The notes under the pieces were generated by a model. The model did no database searches. It was not told the DNA's origin and worked only from the letters and a program-made list of their open reading frames with translations. Position numbers and translations under genes: made by a program. A stretch of 17,938 nucleotides of DNA. Origin: an uncultured Clostridia bacterium (GTDB lineage Bacteria > Bacillota > Clostridia > Christensenellales > Borkfalkiaceae). Each line of letters begins with the position of its first letter. Position 1 is the stretch's first letter. Below, one piece after another: positions 7,501 through 14,842 of the stretch. Location of the stretch: NCBI GenBank assembly GCA_958419945.1, contig CATZIC010000041.1, positions 1 to 17,938 of the forward strand. Direction: 5' to 3'.

Positions 7501-10500
7501 GATTGCCGAAAGAACGTCTTCGGATACCACGAGTCCCAATAAGAAGCTCAAGTCGGTATCGAGAAGTTTTGCAAGTGCTTTGTTTCCGAAATCACCTATC
7601 GATGCAAGACCTAATACGTCGGAAATGAGAACTTCTTCTGTGAAGATGGTCTGTAATTCCGCAATAGTGGTCTTTGTGTCTTCTGCCTTTACAAGATTGA
7701 TAACGTTCTGAACGGAAATACCGCGTACAGCCTTAACGAAGTTGTTTTCCTGAATTTCGTCGGGGATAACGATATCAACGAGGTCGCCCAAAGTGGTTGT
7801 CTTGAAGGTTTCAATCCACCAATCGGCATTTGTAAAGTTGTCTACGAGTTCGATTACGTTGATTGCAAATACGGTATTTGCAAAGTTTTCAAGTTCCGCG
7901 AGCTGTGCGGAAAGTGCGTATCCGTCAGTCGTCTGTTCGATTGCGTCGGAGCCTATGATGGCAGTAACCATATGAGCTACGTCGCCGAGAGTGGTTTCGG
8001 CAAAAGTAGTCTTTACAAAGTCTACTATCGTTCCGTTGACGATAGCTTTTACGAGGTCTACCAAAACAGTGTCATAGACGACGTTAAGAAGCTTCGTGTC
8101 GGGAAGAGCAACGAACAAATCGGTTACGTCGCCGAGTATTACGCCGTTGTATACGCCGTAAATTACGTCGAGCATAGCCTCGGTGGACTGTGCGGTAGCC
8201 ATATCGTAAACGGTTTGAACGCCTATCGACAGCGTTGCTGCCATGAAGGGATTATTAACGTCTACGTAATCAGCAATGAATTGATTTATAATATCACCGA
8301 TTGTAACGTCACCGTACTCGTAAAGGAGTTCGCCTACGACGTCGGGTGAAGTGATAAGACCGAGTAAGAATACTATGTCCGTATCGGCAAGTTTTTGAAG
8401 TGCGCCGTTCTTGATTTCTTCTTTATAGAACAACTTAACGATGTCGTTAACCTTTGTTCCGTCGAAGATTTCCTGCAATTCGTATACGACGTCTGCAGCG
8501 GTTTCAGCCTTTGCCATACCCATTACGTCGTTTACGGAAATAGAGGTAGCTGCTTTAACGAAAGCATTTTGTTCTACTTCTTCGGTAAGGAAGTAATTGA
8601 CAAAATCCGAAAGGGCAACTTCGCCGACAAGGTCTAACCAATACTGACCGTTGTTTTTGTTTTCAACAACGTCGTTTACGGTAATACCGAATATAATCTG
8701 AGCGGGCTTGTTGAATTCAATATACTTTTCGCTGAGCGTGTAGCCGCATTCGGCATCGCTTAATTCGATAACGCCTTCTACGCCTGCAACCTTAAGTATA
8801 GTATAAAGTACTTCGCCTACGCTGAGTTCGCCTATAAGCTTAACCACCTTGTCAATGTAAGATCCGTCTTTGAGGCTTCTGTATATTCCGCCTAAAGTTA
8901 CGTTCATACCGCCTTCCAAAACGGTTGGGAAGAATTCGCCTGTTACAGTCCACTTGCCGTTTTCTTTAACAGCGTTGGTTTCCAAAGTATTGATAAGGTT
9001 TACAAAGTAAGCGATAAGGTCACCGACTTTGTTCTTTTCGAAGGTGTTGTATAACAAACCGTTGATTGCGTGAACATCTTTCAACTTATTGTCTTCGGTT
9101 AAGAATTCGCCGAGAGAGAGGTTGAAGAGATTATCACTGAAGTCTTTGAATTCGTTGCCGAGTGCAAAGCCTTTTTCAGTTTGAATGATTTCCATACCGA
9201 TAGCGTTCGTGATGGTATCGGTAAGAGTGCTGTAAGCGGTTAAAATATTGGCAATGGTTATGTAGTTTTTGAAGTTCGTAAGGAACGGATAACCGGTTGT
9301 CAACGTGTCGGTTACGTCTTCTTTAAAGAAGGTATCCATTAAAGAGTTGTAGCCGATTGTATTCTTATAATATGAGGAAGAATCTACCGCATAAGTTGCA
9401 AAGGTTTCATAACCTAAGGAATCCGCAAGTACGTCGCCCCAAGTTGCGTCTGCACCCAAAACTCCGTCAACGATCTGGCAAAGTAAAGGATTATCAGCAA
9501 AGTAGAGGATTACGCCTGCTACCGCTACGCCGGCATAGATGCCGTATTTAACTTCTTGGGGAAGTTGATCGAAAGCGGTCTTCAATTTGTCCATTAAAAC
9601 GGTATTGTCGTTGTTGTAAATACCGAGTAAGGTTTCGCCGATGTCAATAGTGCAGATGGTCTGTACGTAATCTATTTCGGGAATTGCGGTAAAGAGTTCT
9701 ATAACGTTTCCGATGGTTGCGCCTGTGAACTTATTGCCTAAAGTTTCAAGAACGTTTGCGCCGGTTGCGAGGTCATAAACCATCTGTACGTCGATACCGA
9801 GTACAGCCGTTAAGAAGTTGTTGGAACGGAGGTCGGCAGGAATAATTTCGGTGCCTGTTACAGTTTCAACGTCCGTAACGATATCGTTAATGGAAATAGG
9901 TCCGAATACGCCCATTACGTAATCAACGATAGTCTGGTCGCCGATAGCCATAATAAGGTCGTCTAAACCTGCGTTGAAGATAGGTTCGAGAACGTTAAGG
10001 GGTGCTTCGGTCAATCCGAACAATGCGAAGATATCGCTGAAGTTTACACCGTCGTAAATATAAGCGATTTCGTTAAGCATCGGGCCGGGGAATTCCAAAC
10101 CGATAATGTCGATTACGGTGTTTGCATTTATTGCAAGAGTTGACGCAATGAACTTGTTGGTTCTCAATTCTTCGGTAAGTAAGAAGCCTACCACGTCGTC
10201 AAGACTAATGTTAAACGCAAATTCTTTAAGGTAATCGAGAATGGTTCCGTCAAATGCGTTCGTAATGATATCGGAAAGTTTTAAAGCATAAAGCTTATCA
10301 AGTACGCCGATACCTAATTCGTTGTTGTATGCGAGTTTGCCCGCTTCGCCGATAGTGGTTTCGCCGACAAGGGCCAACAAATCGTTCTTAAGGTTATCCG
10401 TTGCCGCTACGTTGTTGTAGATGGTGGATAGTTTAAGATTTAAAATGTTGGTGAATAGTTCATTAAGGTTGCCGTCGTCGGAAGTTGCGGACCAGCTCGT

Positions 10501-13500
10501 TCCGTCATAGGAAATCGAGAAGCCGAGTACTCCGAACGTCTGATCGGTGGTGAATACTATATCGCCGATTCTTACGTCGCCGAATTTTTCGTAAAGGAAT
10601 TCGATAATTCTCTTTTCGGCTATAGCCTTAACGAGGTCGTTAATCATTACACCGTAAATGGTATTGACGGCATTGTTGGGAATATCGTCCGCGTAGATAG
10701 CCTTAACAACGTCGCCTAACATTACGCCCGCGTACTTATTATATATAACGTTAAGTACTTCGTCCGCAGTCTCGGCGCCGATCATGGTAGCAATGTCGGC
10801 TACACCGAAGGAAAGGGTTGCCGATATGAACGGATTTTCAACGTTGATATAATTTGCAAGTATATCGCCTACGGCAGCTTTCAAAGTAACGTCGTTGAAT
10901 TCGTAAGCAAGTTCGCCTAAAATGTCGCCGGAAATAACAAGACCCAAAAGGAATTCTATTTCGGTGTCGGCAAGATTTGCAAGTGCCTGGTTAGGAATTT
11001 CCGTTATTCCCGCCAATTCGAGAATGTTGGAAATCATAACGCCGTCGTAAACTTCCTGTAATTCGATAATTACGTCTGCTACAGCTTCCGCTTTAACCAT
11101 TCCCGCAATCTGATTAACGGAAATTCCGCGGGTTGCTTCGAGGAAAGCGTTGGTTTCGATTTCGTCGGGAAGAAGAATATCGATGCAGTTGCCTACGGTA
11201 ACGTTGCCGAAGGAATCGAGCCAATACTGGCCGTCGTTGTATTTGGTTACGAGGTCCGCAAGTTTAAGACCCATTACAGCCTGTGCTAAGGCGTTGAGTT
11301 CTTCATACTGCGCGGGAAGTTCATAACCGCATTCGCTATTGCTCGTGTAAAGTACGTCGGTAACACCTGCGGTTCCCAATGCGGCGTAAAATATGTCGCC
11401 TACGTTGGTATCGCCGAGTTTGTTAGCGATTTTCTGTTTGATAAGTTCGGGATCACCGCTTGTGAATGCGTTGATGATTCCGCCGATAGAAGTGTTGAAT
11501 ACGTTTCCGAGTAAATCGGTAAGGTATTCGCCGTCTACCGTCCATTTGCTTCCGTCGTGAGTCAATTTAACGCCCAACGGGAGGAGATTGTTTACAAGGT
11601 AAGCACTCAAATCACCAATCGTGATTTTGCCGAGGCGATCGATCCAATATTCGCCGTTGAGGTTATTCAATACCTCTTCAACGGTTACGGAAAGAAGTTT
11701 TTCGCTTAAAGGTGCAAAATCTTCGAAGTCGCCGATGGTTACGTAAACTTCCTTGCCGTCAACGGTCTTGGTACCGAGTATGTTTTCGATACCCGCTGCC
11801 TTAAGTGCGGTATAAACTACTTCGCCGAGGGAAATATCACCGTACTCATACATGATTTCACCCTTAACGTCGGGGGTGATCAAAAGACCGAGGAGGAATT
11901 CGAATTCGGTGCCGAGAATTCTTCCGAACAGACCGTAGTCATAACCTTCAAGTCCGAAGAGTTCGGTAACGGTGCCGATAGTTACGCCTTCGAATACTTC
12001 CTGCAATGCGTAAACGAGGTCGCCCATCGTTTCGCTTTGCACCATATTTATAATATCGTTTACGGTTACGTTGCAAATTGCGGCAACGAATCCGTTTTTA
12101 ACAACTTCCTCGGGGAGGAAACTTTCCAAAACGTCGCCAACTCTTATGTCGCCGAATGTATCTTTCAAAAGTTGTACGGCGTCGGGGTTGCGAAGTTCGC
12201 CAACCGTGATGTTGAAAAGTCCGGTTAATACGGCGCCCATGGTACCGGTTACGGTCCAATCGCCGTTTTCCTCTTCGGAAACGCTCATTTCCGGAGCATA
12301 CTTATTTATAAAGTATACGAAAGGATCACCGATTCTGATTCCGCCGAGTTTTTCAAACCACCAATCTACGTTAGAGTAGTTATCAACTATATCTTTTACG
12401 GAGAGACCGAATAATGCTTGTGCAAGGTGGTTAAAGTCCGAGTAGTCGGGACTCATTACGTATTCCTGATCGGTTGCGCCCTTCAAAACGACGTCCTTCA
12501 TTCCTGAAAGACCGAGAGCTGCATGAACGATTTCGCCTACGTTTGTATCGCCGACTTTATTTATTATCTTCTGTTTGATAACTTCGGGATCGCCTGTTTT
12601 GAAAGCGTCGATGATTCCGCCGACGGTGGTATTCAAAACGTTGGTGATAAGCTGCTGCATGTATTCGCTGTTTACAAACCACTTGCCTTCACCGTAAGCA
12701 ACTTTGATTTCCAAAGGAAGAACGTTGTTGATAAGGTAAGCGGAAAGATCGCCGAGCGAGATTTGGCCTAAACGATCAAGCCAGAAATCAACGTCAGAAG
12801 CGTTATTGACGAAGTCGTTTACCGTAAGGGTTAAGATAACTTTGGATAAAGGACCGAAGTCTGCAAGGTCGCCGCCAAGCAAGTAACTTATGCGGTCGCC
12901 GAGGTCGGTTTCCACCAAAATGTCTTCGATGCCGCATACCAAAAGTACGGTATACGCCACGTCGGCTATCTGAATATCGCCGACAACGGACATTATATCG
13001 AAATCATATTCCTTATCGAATATAGCAACGAAACGGGAAATAGGCATGTTCATCAAAGGAATAAGTCCCTTAGCTACAAACTTGCCGTCTTTACCCCAGT
13101 TGTTCTGAGTTTCGTCGTATGTAAAACCGGTAAATGCGCCGAAGATATCGCCGACTCTGTACTGACCGATAAAGCTGTCTACTATTTCGGTAGGAGATTT
13201 ATCGCCGTCGAGAATAGCTATAACACCGTCGAGGATATTGCCGATTCTGTAATCCATCAAAAGACCGAGTGCATCGTCGGAAGGCTCAACGCCGGCAACT
13301 TCGCCGATAGTCATATCGCCGATAGCGTCGTTGAAGATACCGATAATGTCTTGCGCGGTATATTCGTCACGGACAAATTCGTCGAGTTTTATGTCGAGCA
13401 ATTTATCTACGATTGCAATGGATTCGAGTTTTTCCTGAACGCTTTCGTCTACGAAGGAGTAAACTGCATCACGCAAAGTGGTACCTTCGAGAGCGGCTTT

Positions 13501-14769
13501 AAGGCTTAACTTTAAGTTGTCGACGATAGCGTCTTTGCCGTCGCCCAAAATATCGCTTACCTTAATGGTTCCGAGGCGTTCGATGATAAGAGGATATCTT
13601 CCGTTTTCATCGGGATCGAAGATGGTTTCGTAAATGGTCATAAGCGACAAATCGCCTGCCGCCGCATTGATCATTCCGACTACGTCGCCCTTATTGTCGA
13701 GGATATCGCCAATGGAAACGCCAGCGACAAAGCCAAGTAAGCCCGATGCGGTTTTACCCTCTTTGTCAACCCATTCTCCGTTTGCGTCCTTGGTGTATCC
13801 TGCAAGATAACCAAGTTCCAAACCGGACAAAAGGTTTTCGTAAGCAAATTCGTATTTGCCTGCGTCGTTTTTCACGAACATATCAGCAACGCTCGTATCG
13901 CCGAACACCTGCGTGTACTGTGCGATAGTTTTCGCAACTTCATCACCCGCAACGTCCGCAAACATATTAAGTATGTCCTTTATGGGCGTGTGAGTTATGG
14001 ACTTAAGTTCGCCTTCCATAAGTTCTTCCATAACGTCTTTACCTTCGGCAATGTTGAAAATGCCCTGAAGGGGAACCTCTGCAAGAAGGTTAAGGAATGT
14101 TAAGTCCTTAAGCGCGCCGTCCTGTTTTACGGTATACACGTATTCGTGCGTCTTTACGTCGAAAGTGGAATCGAAAATCTCAGGAAGGAAGGAACCTATC
14201 TTAAGACCTTTGATTGCCTTGACGATACCGAGTTCGCCCGTCGCTTCGTCCGCGCTCATAAGTTCCGACAACGTATAATCGCCGAGTGCGCTCTGCGCCT
14301 CGGGTGAAAGGTAGTTGTCGATCGGTCCGTGCAAAAATGCAGGCGCCAAGACGTACAATGCTTTTAACTTGACTGAGTCTAGTAAAGCCGACGGATCGGA
14401 AAGTGCGGACAGAATCGAAATGCCTTCCAAAGCCTTCCAATCACTGCTTTCTTTGTCAACCTCGCTTACGTCGATACCCATTGTTGTGAGTAACTTTTCA
14501 AGGTCGAGTCCATACTCTTCCGCTAAACGTTCGAAGGTGTATTCGCCGTTCTTCTCCGGATCCATAGCGTTGGTGACTAAATCAAGCAACTGCTCGATTG
14601 AAGCGCCATAAAGGTCGCCAAGGCCCGGATCTTCAGGCAAGACTGCTTCGATAGGGCTTACGTTTTTGTAAGCGTAATAAGCACCACCGACAACGCCGCC
14701 GACTAATGCGGTAACGGTAAATACTATGCCAAGTAAAAATGCCGTTACTCTACGTAGGATGTTTCCCAT
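1570..14769 (-). CDS. Giant 4399-residue repeat protein with N-terminal membrane anchor
   Basis: I do not recognise this protein. Residues 1-8 are basic (MGNILRRV) and lead into a hydrophobic segment (about 9-34) with no clear signal-peptidase site, so an uncleaved N-terminal anchor with the bulk outside the cell is most likely. The rest is acidic and cysteine-poor, made of repeats around L-x-(I/L/V)-G-(D/E)-(I/V/L), with recurrent NxFxxATxxIxV and GKWxVxG motifs. Long blocks are duplicated (separate entries). Three further hydrophobic stretches lie at about 1742-1757, 2978-2993 and 3650-3666. There is no LPXTG signal, no recognisable enzyme motif and no RTX or dockerin repeat; it ends TVVPSNP. 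The start is supported by AGGAG at 14777-14781, 7 nt from ATG, and by a consensus promoter. A surface adhesin, scaffold or stalk is possible but only inference. Confidence 0.93.
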   Translation of the reverse strand: MGNILRRVTAFLLGIVFTVTALVGGVVGGAYYAYKNVSPIEAVLPEDPGLGDLYGASIEQLLDLVTNAMDPEKNGEYTFERLAEEYGLDLEKLLTTMGIDVSEVDKESSDWKALEGISILSALSDPSALLDSVKLKALYVLAPAFLHGPIDNYLSPEAQSALGDYTLSELMSADEATGELGIVKAIKGLKIGSFLPEIFDSTFDVKTHEYVYTVKQDGALKDLTFLNLLAEVPLQGIFNIAEGKDVMEELMEGELKSITHTPIKDILNMFADVAGDEVAKTIAQYTQVFGDTSVADMFVKNDAGKYEFAYENLLSGLELGYLAGYTKDANGEWVDKEGKTASGLLGFVAGVSIGDILDNKGDVVGMINAAAGDLSLMTIYETIFDPDENGRYPLIIERLGTIKVSDILGDGKDAIVDNLKLSLKAALEGTTLRDAVYSFVDESVQEKLESIAIVDKLLDIKLDEFVRDEYTAQDIIGIFNDAIGDMTIGEVAGVEPSDDALGLLMDYRIGNILDGVIAILDGDKSPTEIVDSFIGQYRVGDIFGAFTGFTYDETQNNWGKDGKFVAKGLIPLMNMPISRFVAIFDKEYDFDIMSVVGDIQIADVAYTVLLVCGIEDILVETDLGDRISYLLGGDLADFGPLSKVILTLTVNDFVNNASDVDFWLDRLGQISLGDLSAYLINNVLPLEIKVAYGEGKWFVNSEYMQQLITNVLNTTVGGIIDAFKTGDPEVIKQKIINKVGDTNVGEIVHAALGLSGMKDVVLKGATDQEYVMSPDYSDFNHLAQALFGLSVKDIVDNYSNVDWWFEKLGGIRIGDPFVYFINKYAPEMSVSEEENGDWTVTGTMGAVLTGLFNITVGELRNPDAVQLLKDTFGDIRVGDVLESFLPEEVVKNGFVAAICNVTVNDIINMVQSETMGDLVYALQEVFEGVTIGTVTELFGLEGYDYGLFGRILGTEFEFLLGLLITPDVKGEIMYEYGDISLGEVVYTALKAAGIENILGTKTVDGKEVYVTIGDFEDFAPLSEKLLSVTVEEVLNNLNGEYWIDRLGKITIGDLSAYLVNNLLPLGVKLTHDGSKWTVDGEYLTDLLGNVFNTSIGGIINAFTSGDPELIKQKIANKLGDTNVGDIFYAALGTAGVTDVLYTSNSECGYELPAQYEELNALAQAVMGLKLADLVTKYNDGQYWLDSFGNVTVGNCIDILLPDEIETNAFLEATRGISVNQIAGMVKAEAVADVIIELQEVYDGVMISNILELAGITEIPNQALANLADTEIEFLLGLVISGDILGELAYEFNDVTLKAAVGDILANYINVENPFISATLSFGVADIATMIGAETADEVLNVIYNKYAGVMLGDVVKAIYADDIPNNAVNTIYGVMINDLVKAIAEKRIIEFLYEKFGDVRIGDIVFTTDQTFGVLGFSISYDGTSWSATSDDGNLNELFTNILNLKLSTIYNNVAATDNLKNDLLALVGETTIGEAGKLAYNNELGIGVLDKLYALKLSDIITNAFDGTILDYLKEFAFNISLDDVVGFLLTEELRTNKFIASTLAINANTVIDIIGLEFPGPMLNEIAYIYDGVNFSDIFALFGLTEAPLNVLEPIFNAGLDDLIMAIGDQTIVDYVMGVFGPISINDIVTDVETVTGTEIIPADLRSNNFLTAVLGIDVQMVYDLATGANVLETLGNKFTGATIGNVIELFTAIPEIDYVQTICTIDIGETLLGIYNNDNTVLMDKLKTAFDQLPQEVKYGIYAGVAVAGVILYFADNPLLCQIVDGVLGADATWGDVLADSLGYETFATYAVDSSSYYKNTIGYNSLMDTFFKEDVTDTLTTGYPFLTNFKNYITIANILTAYSTLTDTITNAIGMEIIQTEKGFALGNEFKDFSDNLFNLSLGEFLTEDNKLKDVHAINGLLYNTFEKNKVGDLIAYFVNLINTLETNAVKENGKWTVTGEFFPTVLEGGMNVTLGGIYRSLKDGSYIDKVVKLIGELSVGEVLYTILKVAGVEGVIELSDAECGYTLSEKYIEFNKPAQIIFGITVNDVVENKNNGQYWLDLVGEVALSDFVNYFLTEEVEQNAFVKAATSISVNDVMGMAKAETAADVVYELQEIFDGTKVNDIVKLFYKEEIKNGALQKLADTDIVFLLGLITSPDVVGELLYEYGDVTIGDIINQFIADYVDVNNPFMAATLSIGVQTVYDMATAQSTEAMLDVIYGVYNGVILGDVTDLFVALPDTKLLNVVYDTVLVDLVKAIVNGTIVDFVKTTFAETTLGDVAHMVTAIIGSDAIEQTTDGYALSAQLAELENFANTVFAINVIELVDNFTNADWWIETFKTTTLGDLVDIVIPDEIQENNFVKAVRGISVQNVINLVKAEDTKTTIAELQTIFTEEVLISDVLGLASIGDFGNKALAKLLDTDLSFLLGLVVSEDVLSAIRAEFNDITLGDALKDYITVENAFLDATYTFGVEHVFLMMAAKTPQEALKVVRDIYAAVTFGDVLNLAGQFEIENAALNKLLDTTIGAAIDVAISEDIVTAIGNEFGDITVGDAIETVLAQYIDTTNKFVSATLGIGVGTVVSLIKATTTQEILDVFTGVYEGVKLGDMVSIFYAEAAPTETVETIFDVEINALVTAITNNDLFNFLYNTFGDEAIGDIVFSSRNAYALLGYTITYDTAWKATSESGNLDTLLTNILNLRLGTIYNDVASQETLKDDLITLVGDTTLGEIGTMVYANEEGIGAVEKLYNIEFADIIESAFNGTILYFFRDFAFGITIHDLVGFVLEDTLKDNAFVKSTLSICAKTIIDMANAGSNQAVLNEVADLYNGVIFANIIELFGVTESPLSVLEPVFNAGVDTLIRAIADGVVADYVMDVVGGISVNNVITDVETLTGTQVIPEALVDNNFVKAVLAIDVQTVYDVVTAENKLATAGEAFVGATVGDVVEMFTAIPEIEALQTVCTIDIGETMIGIANNDTEALVETLKTAFNQLPEEVKYGVYAGVAAAALILYFADNPLLCKIVDGIFGEEATWGDVLADTLGYALDGTNYINEIGYNSLMDKFLKEDVTDTLTTGYPLLNNFKALVTVGNIVTAYSPIANAITNATGMNFIQTEKGFAFGNEFKDFTDNLFNLSLDSFLTEENGLKDIHAINSVLYETFNMNNVGDVTAYFVNLYAIAGTAAVKENGKWTVTGDVLPKVIANAMNVTFGGIYRGLKAEDKTPYVEKAIALFGDTNLGDIIYSLLKSSGVSGIMEQSDAECGYSLTSNYADFNRPAQILFGITLVDIAKNATNLEYWMNLVGEITVSDFVNYFLPDEIEENKFMAATTAISVNNVITMAKAQARTDVIDELQKIYEGVTLNDLIDLLYKGEITNNALTKIAETELSFLIGLAVSGDMKGDLLGQYGTLSLNDAIGQYLGETIANNPLVEATLSFDVNTIVDILEAEGKDAKLEIVKAKYAEITVGQILDKESDNTFLAETYAISVQDLFDVIEAEGFKAKVDVIASNYPESTINDVALLTGNDLSGNRGMDKVLDTKLQRVLEIATSGDITNQLIKEFGDITIGDAFGPELTPENAFLKATYDINLETIANLALDFSTNNLLVALANAYEGVTLNDVISTAVSVETSSEWFNKALTMDIGSMFNDVATGDYTYLKGFAKSVYEATTDGEKMVITVTACAAGTALYFINNELLCKILGTVFGEDATFAKFATMFGYTAENGEYTLNGLHNELMSTLFNEKMTTVLADGYPMAATFKPLLTIGNVLTMHSSILNLIQKTGLTVEEAEDGGLRLRGYLANISESVFSLSLGDFTDENNKFLTGSALNSMLYEKFHANKLGDVLRILINNQNIVNTEAFYDSVDGEWVVTGTAAGVTGRLLNVDFGEVYNMLKTKNYSVIGRVLGDVTLLDVASFVNSGIAQNATAQVVLSLKVKDVINCLRGKVTLGSLIGDWTLMEIAGNYLPDMIDKDAAFTKAFLGMTLREVYGLRTDTKNKLMAKFGEFTFAEALGFVGYEVGSSTDEIVKAVLELKLNIFQGGVDAGLDTIINTVKGKQTGVLLGYEEIDGKWYHNGTEVTGILATIASKTVNELSDPTFLNNLTIGEALGYTKDESTNKWLDNNGDELTGVLAAFADTKINDFSEAEIKNRIESLKLGEVIKMEDGTHKILKSLKDVEIGNLSEEINKLTLDQVIDITTTSPKVLQTLAKTSIKELPARFDTLTIGEVVEVSGNNILTALKDAKITDMSTEINAMKLGTIMGYTKNAEGKWLDGTEAVEGLSLRLADYTVAEVGGGEFVGKFKNELLVGDIFADAGDPTASALIRFLDPTWKVVDLATELPNKFKTDLDVKLAIELGVFGTFFDYESPATESENHVKMDLLFQKQYDNDTSTSKPATVREYWENMKVGDFMSGILTAATSTVVPSNP
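1960..2664 (-). repeat. C-terminal short tandem repeats of the giant protein
   Basis: Residues about 4036-4270 consist of consecutive units of 35-55 residues in their simplest form. The pattern is L(T/K)(I/L)GE(V/A)(I/L), a variable loop, IL-x-(A/S/T)L(K/A)(D/K)-x-x-I-x-(D/E/N)(L/M)S-x-E-I-N. Examples are LKLGEVIK...SLKDVEIGNLSEEIN and LTIGEVVE...ALKDAKITDMSTEIN. Some units carry an insert GYTKx(3-5)KWLD (about 4081 and 4234), and a related GYTK...EWVD insert occurs near residue 322. This region best shows the basic building block of the whole protein. Confidence 0.75.
3170..3930 (-). repeat. Partial third copy of the long block in the giant protein
   Basis: Residues about 3614-3867 follow the order of the two long blocks from MDIG onward: a hydrophobic stretch ending ALYFINNELLC, a GEDATFA segment, ADGYPM, the IGNVLTMHSS segment, SLSLGDF, LNSMLYEKF and a Trp hairpin GEWVVTGT. 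It is clearly more diverged than the other two copies. The corresponding hydrophobic stretch starts about 674 residues after that of the second copy. Confidence 0.7.
4500..6849 (-). repeat. Second copy of the 785-residue block of the giant protein
   Basis: Residues about 2641-3424 repeat residues 1404-2193 in the same order: DIVF, the TITYD...WKAT hairpin, FTAIPEIE, TIDIGET, the hydrophobic LYFADNPLLC stretch, TWGDVLAD, GYNSLMD, EDVTDTLTTGYP, ENGKWTVTG, DAECGY and NPLVEATLS. Parts are nearly identical at the DNA level: 5600-5637 equals 9287-9324 over 38 bp, and 5714-5739 equals 9422-9447 over 26 bp. Confidence 0.9.
8190..10560 (-). repeat. First copy of the 785-residue block of the giant protein
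   Basis: Residues about 1404-2193, the partner of the block at 4500-6849. The offset measured at matching landmarks is 3687-3711 bp, or 1229-1237 codons, always in frame. The stretch from about 6850 to 8190 between the two blocks (residues 2194-2640) consists of further 47-residue modules. Confidence 0.9.
10900..11646 (-). repeat. Second copy of the N-terminal tandem duplication in the giant protein
   Basis: Residues about 1042-1290, starting at the WIDRLGKITIGDLSAYL segment. It matches the copy at 11845-12783 closely, for example GDPELIKQKI...GDTNVGD against GDPEVIKQKI...GDTNVGE. Compared with that copy it lacks about 64 residues, the second Trp hairpin region. Confidence 0.85.
11845..12783 (-). 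repeat. First copy of the N-terminal tandem duplication in the giant protein
   Basis: Residues about 663-975, starting at the WLDRLGQISLGDLSAYL segment. Matching landmarks in the two copies are 379 residues apart (Trp codons at 12781-12783 and 11644-11646). At the DNA level a shared CTGTTTGATAA tract starts at 12571 and 11434. Confidence 0.85.
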
Positions 14770-14776
14770 ACTGTCT

Positions 14777-14781
14777 CTCCT
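14777..14781 (-). promoter_or_regulatory. Ribosome binding site of the giant gene
   Basis: AGGAG (minus strand) lies 7 nt before the ATG at 14767-14769. It fixes this start, and there is no competing upstream in-frame start with a comparable site. Confidence 0.9.
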
Positions 14782-14842
14782 ATGGAAATATTTTCTTTAG
14801 CTTCTTGAAAAAGGGCGCAATACCCGCAAAAGCTTTATAGTT

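Noticed and set aside
5953..8349. Several plus-strand open frames of 60-125 codons inside the giant gene (for example 5953-6297, 6989-7339, 7972-8349)
   Set aside because: They lie antisense to the repetitive giant gene, lack good ribosome binding sites, and their products show no family resemblance. They arise from its codon use.
1570..14769. Giant gene as RTX toxin, non-ribosomal peptide synthetase or LPXTG-anchored adhesin
   Set aside because: There are no GGxGxDxxx nonapeptides, no adenylation, condensation or carrier motifs, and no LPXTG motif with a C-terminal hydrophobic tail. The protein ends TVVPSNP.
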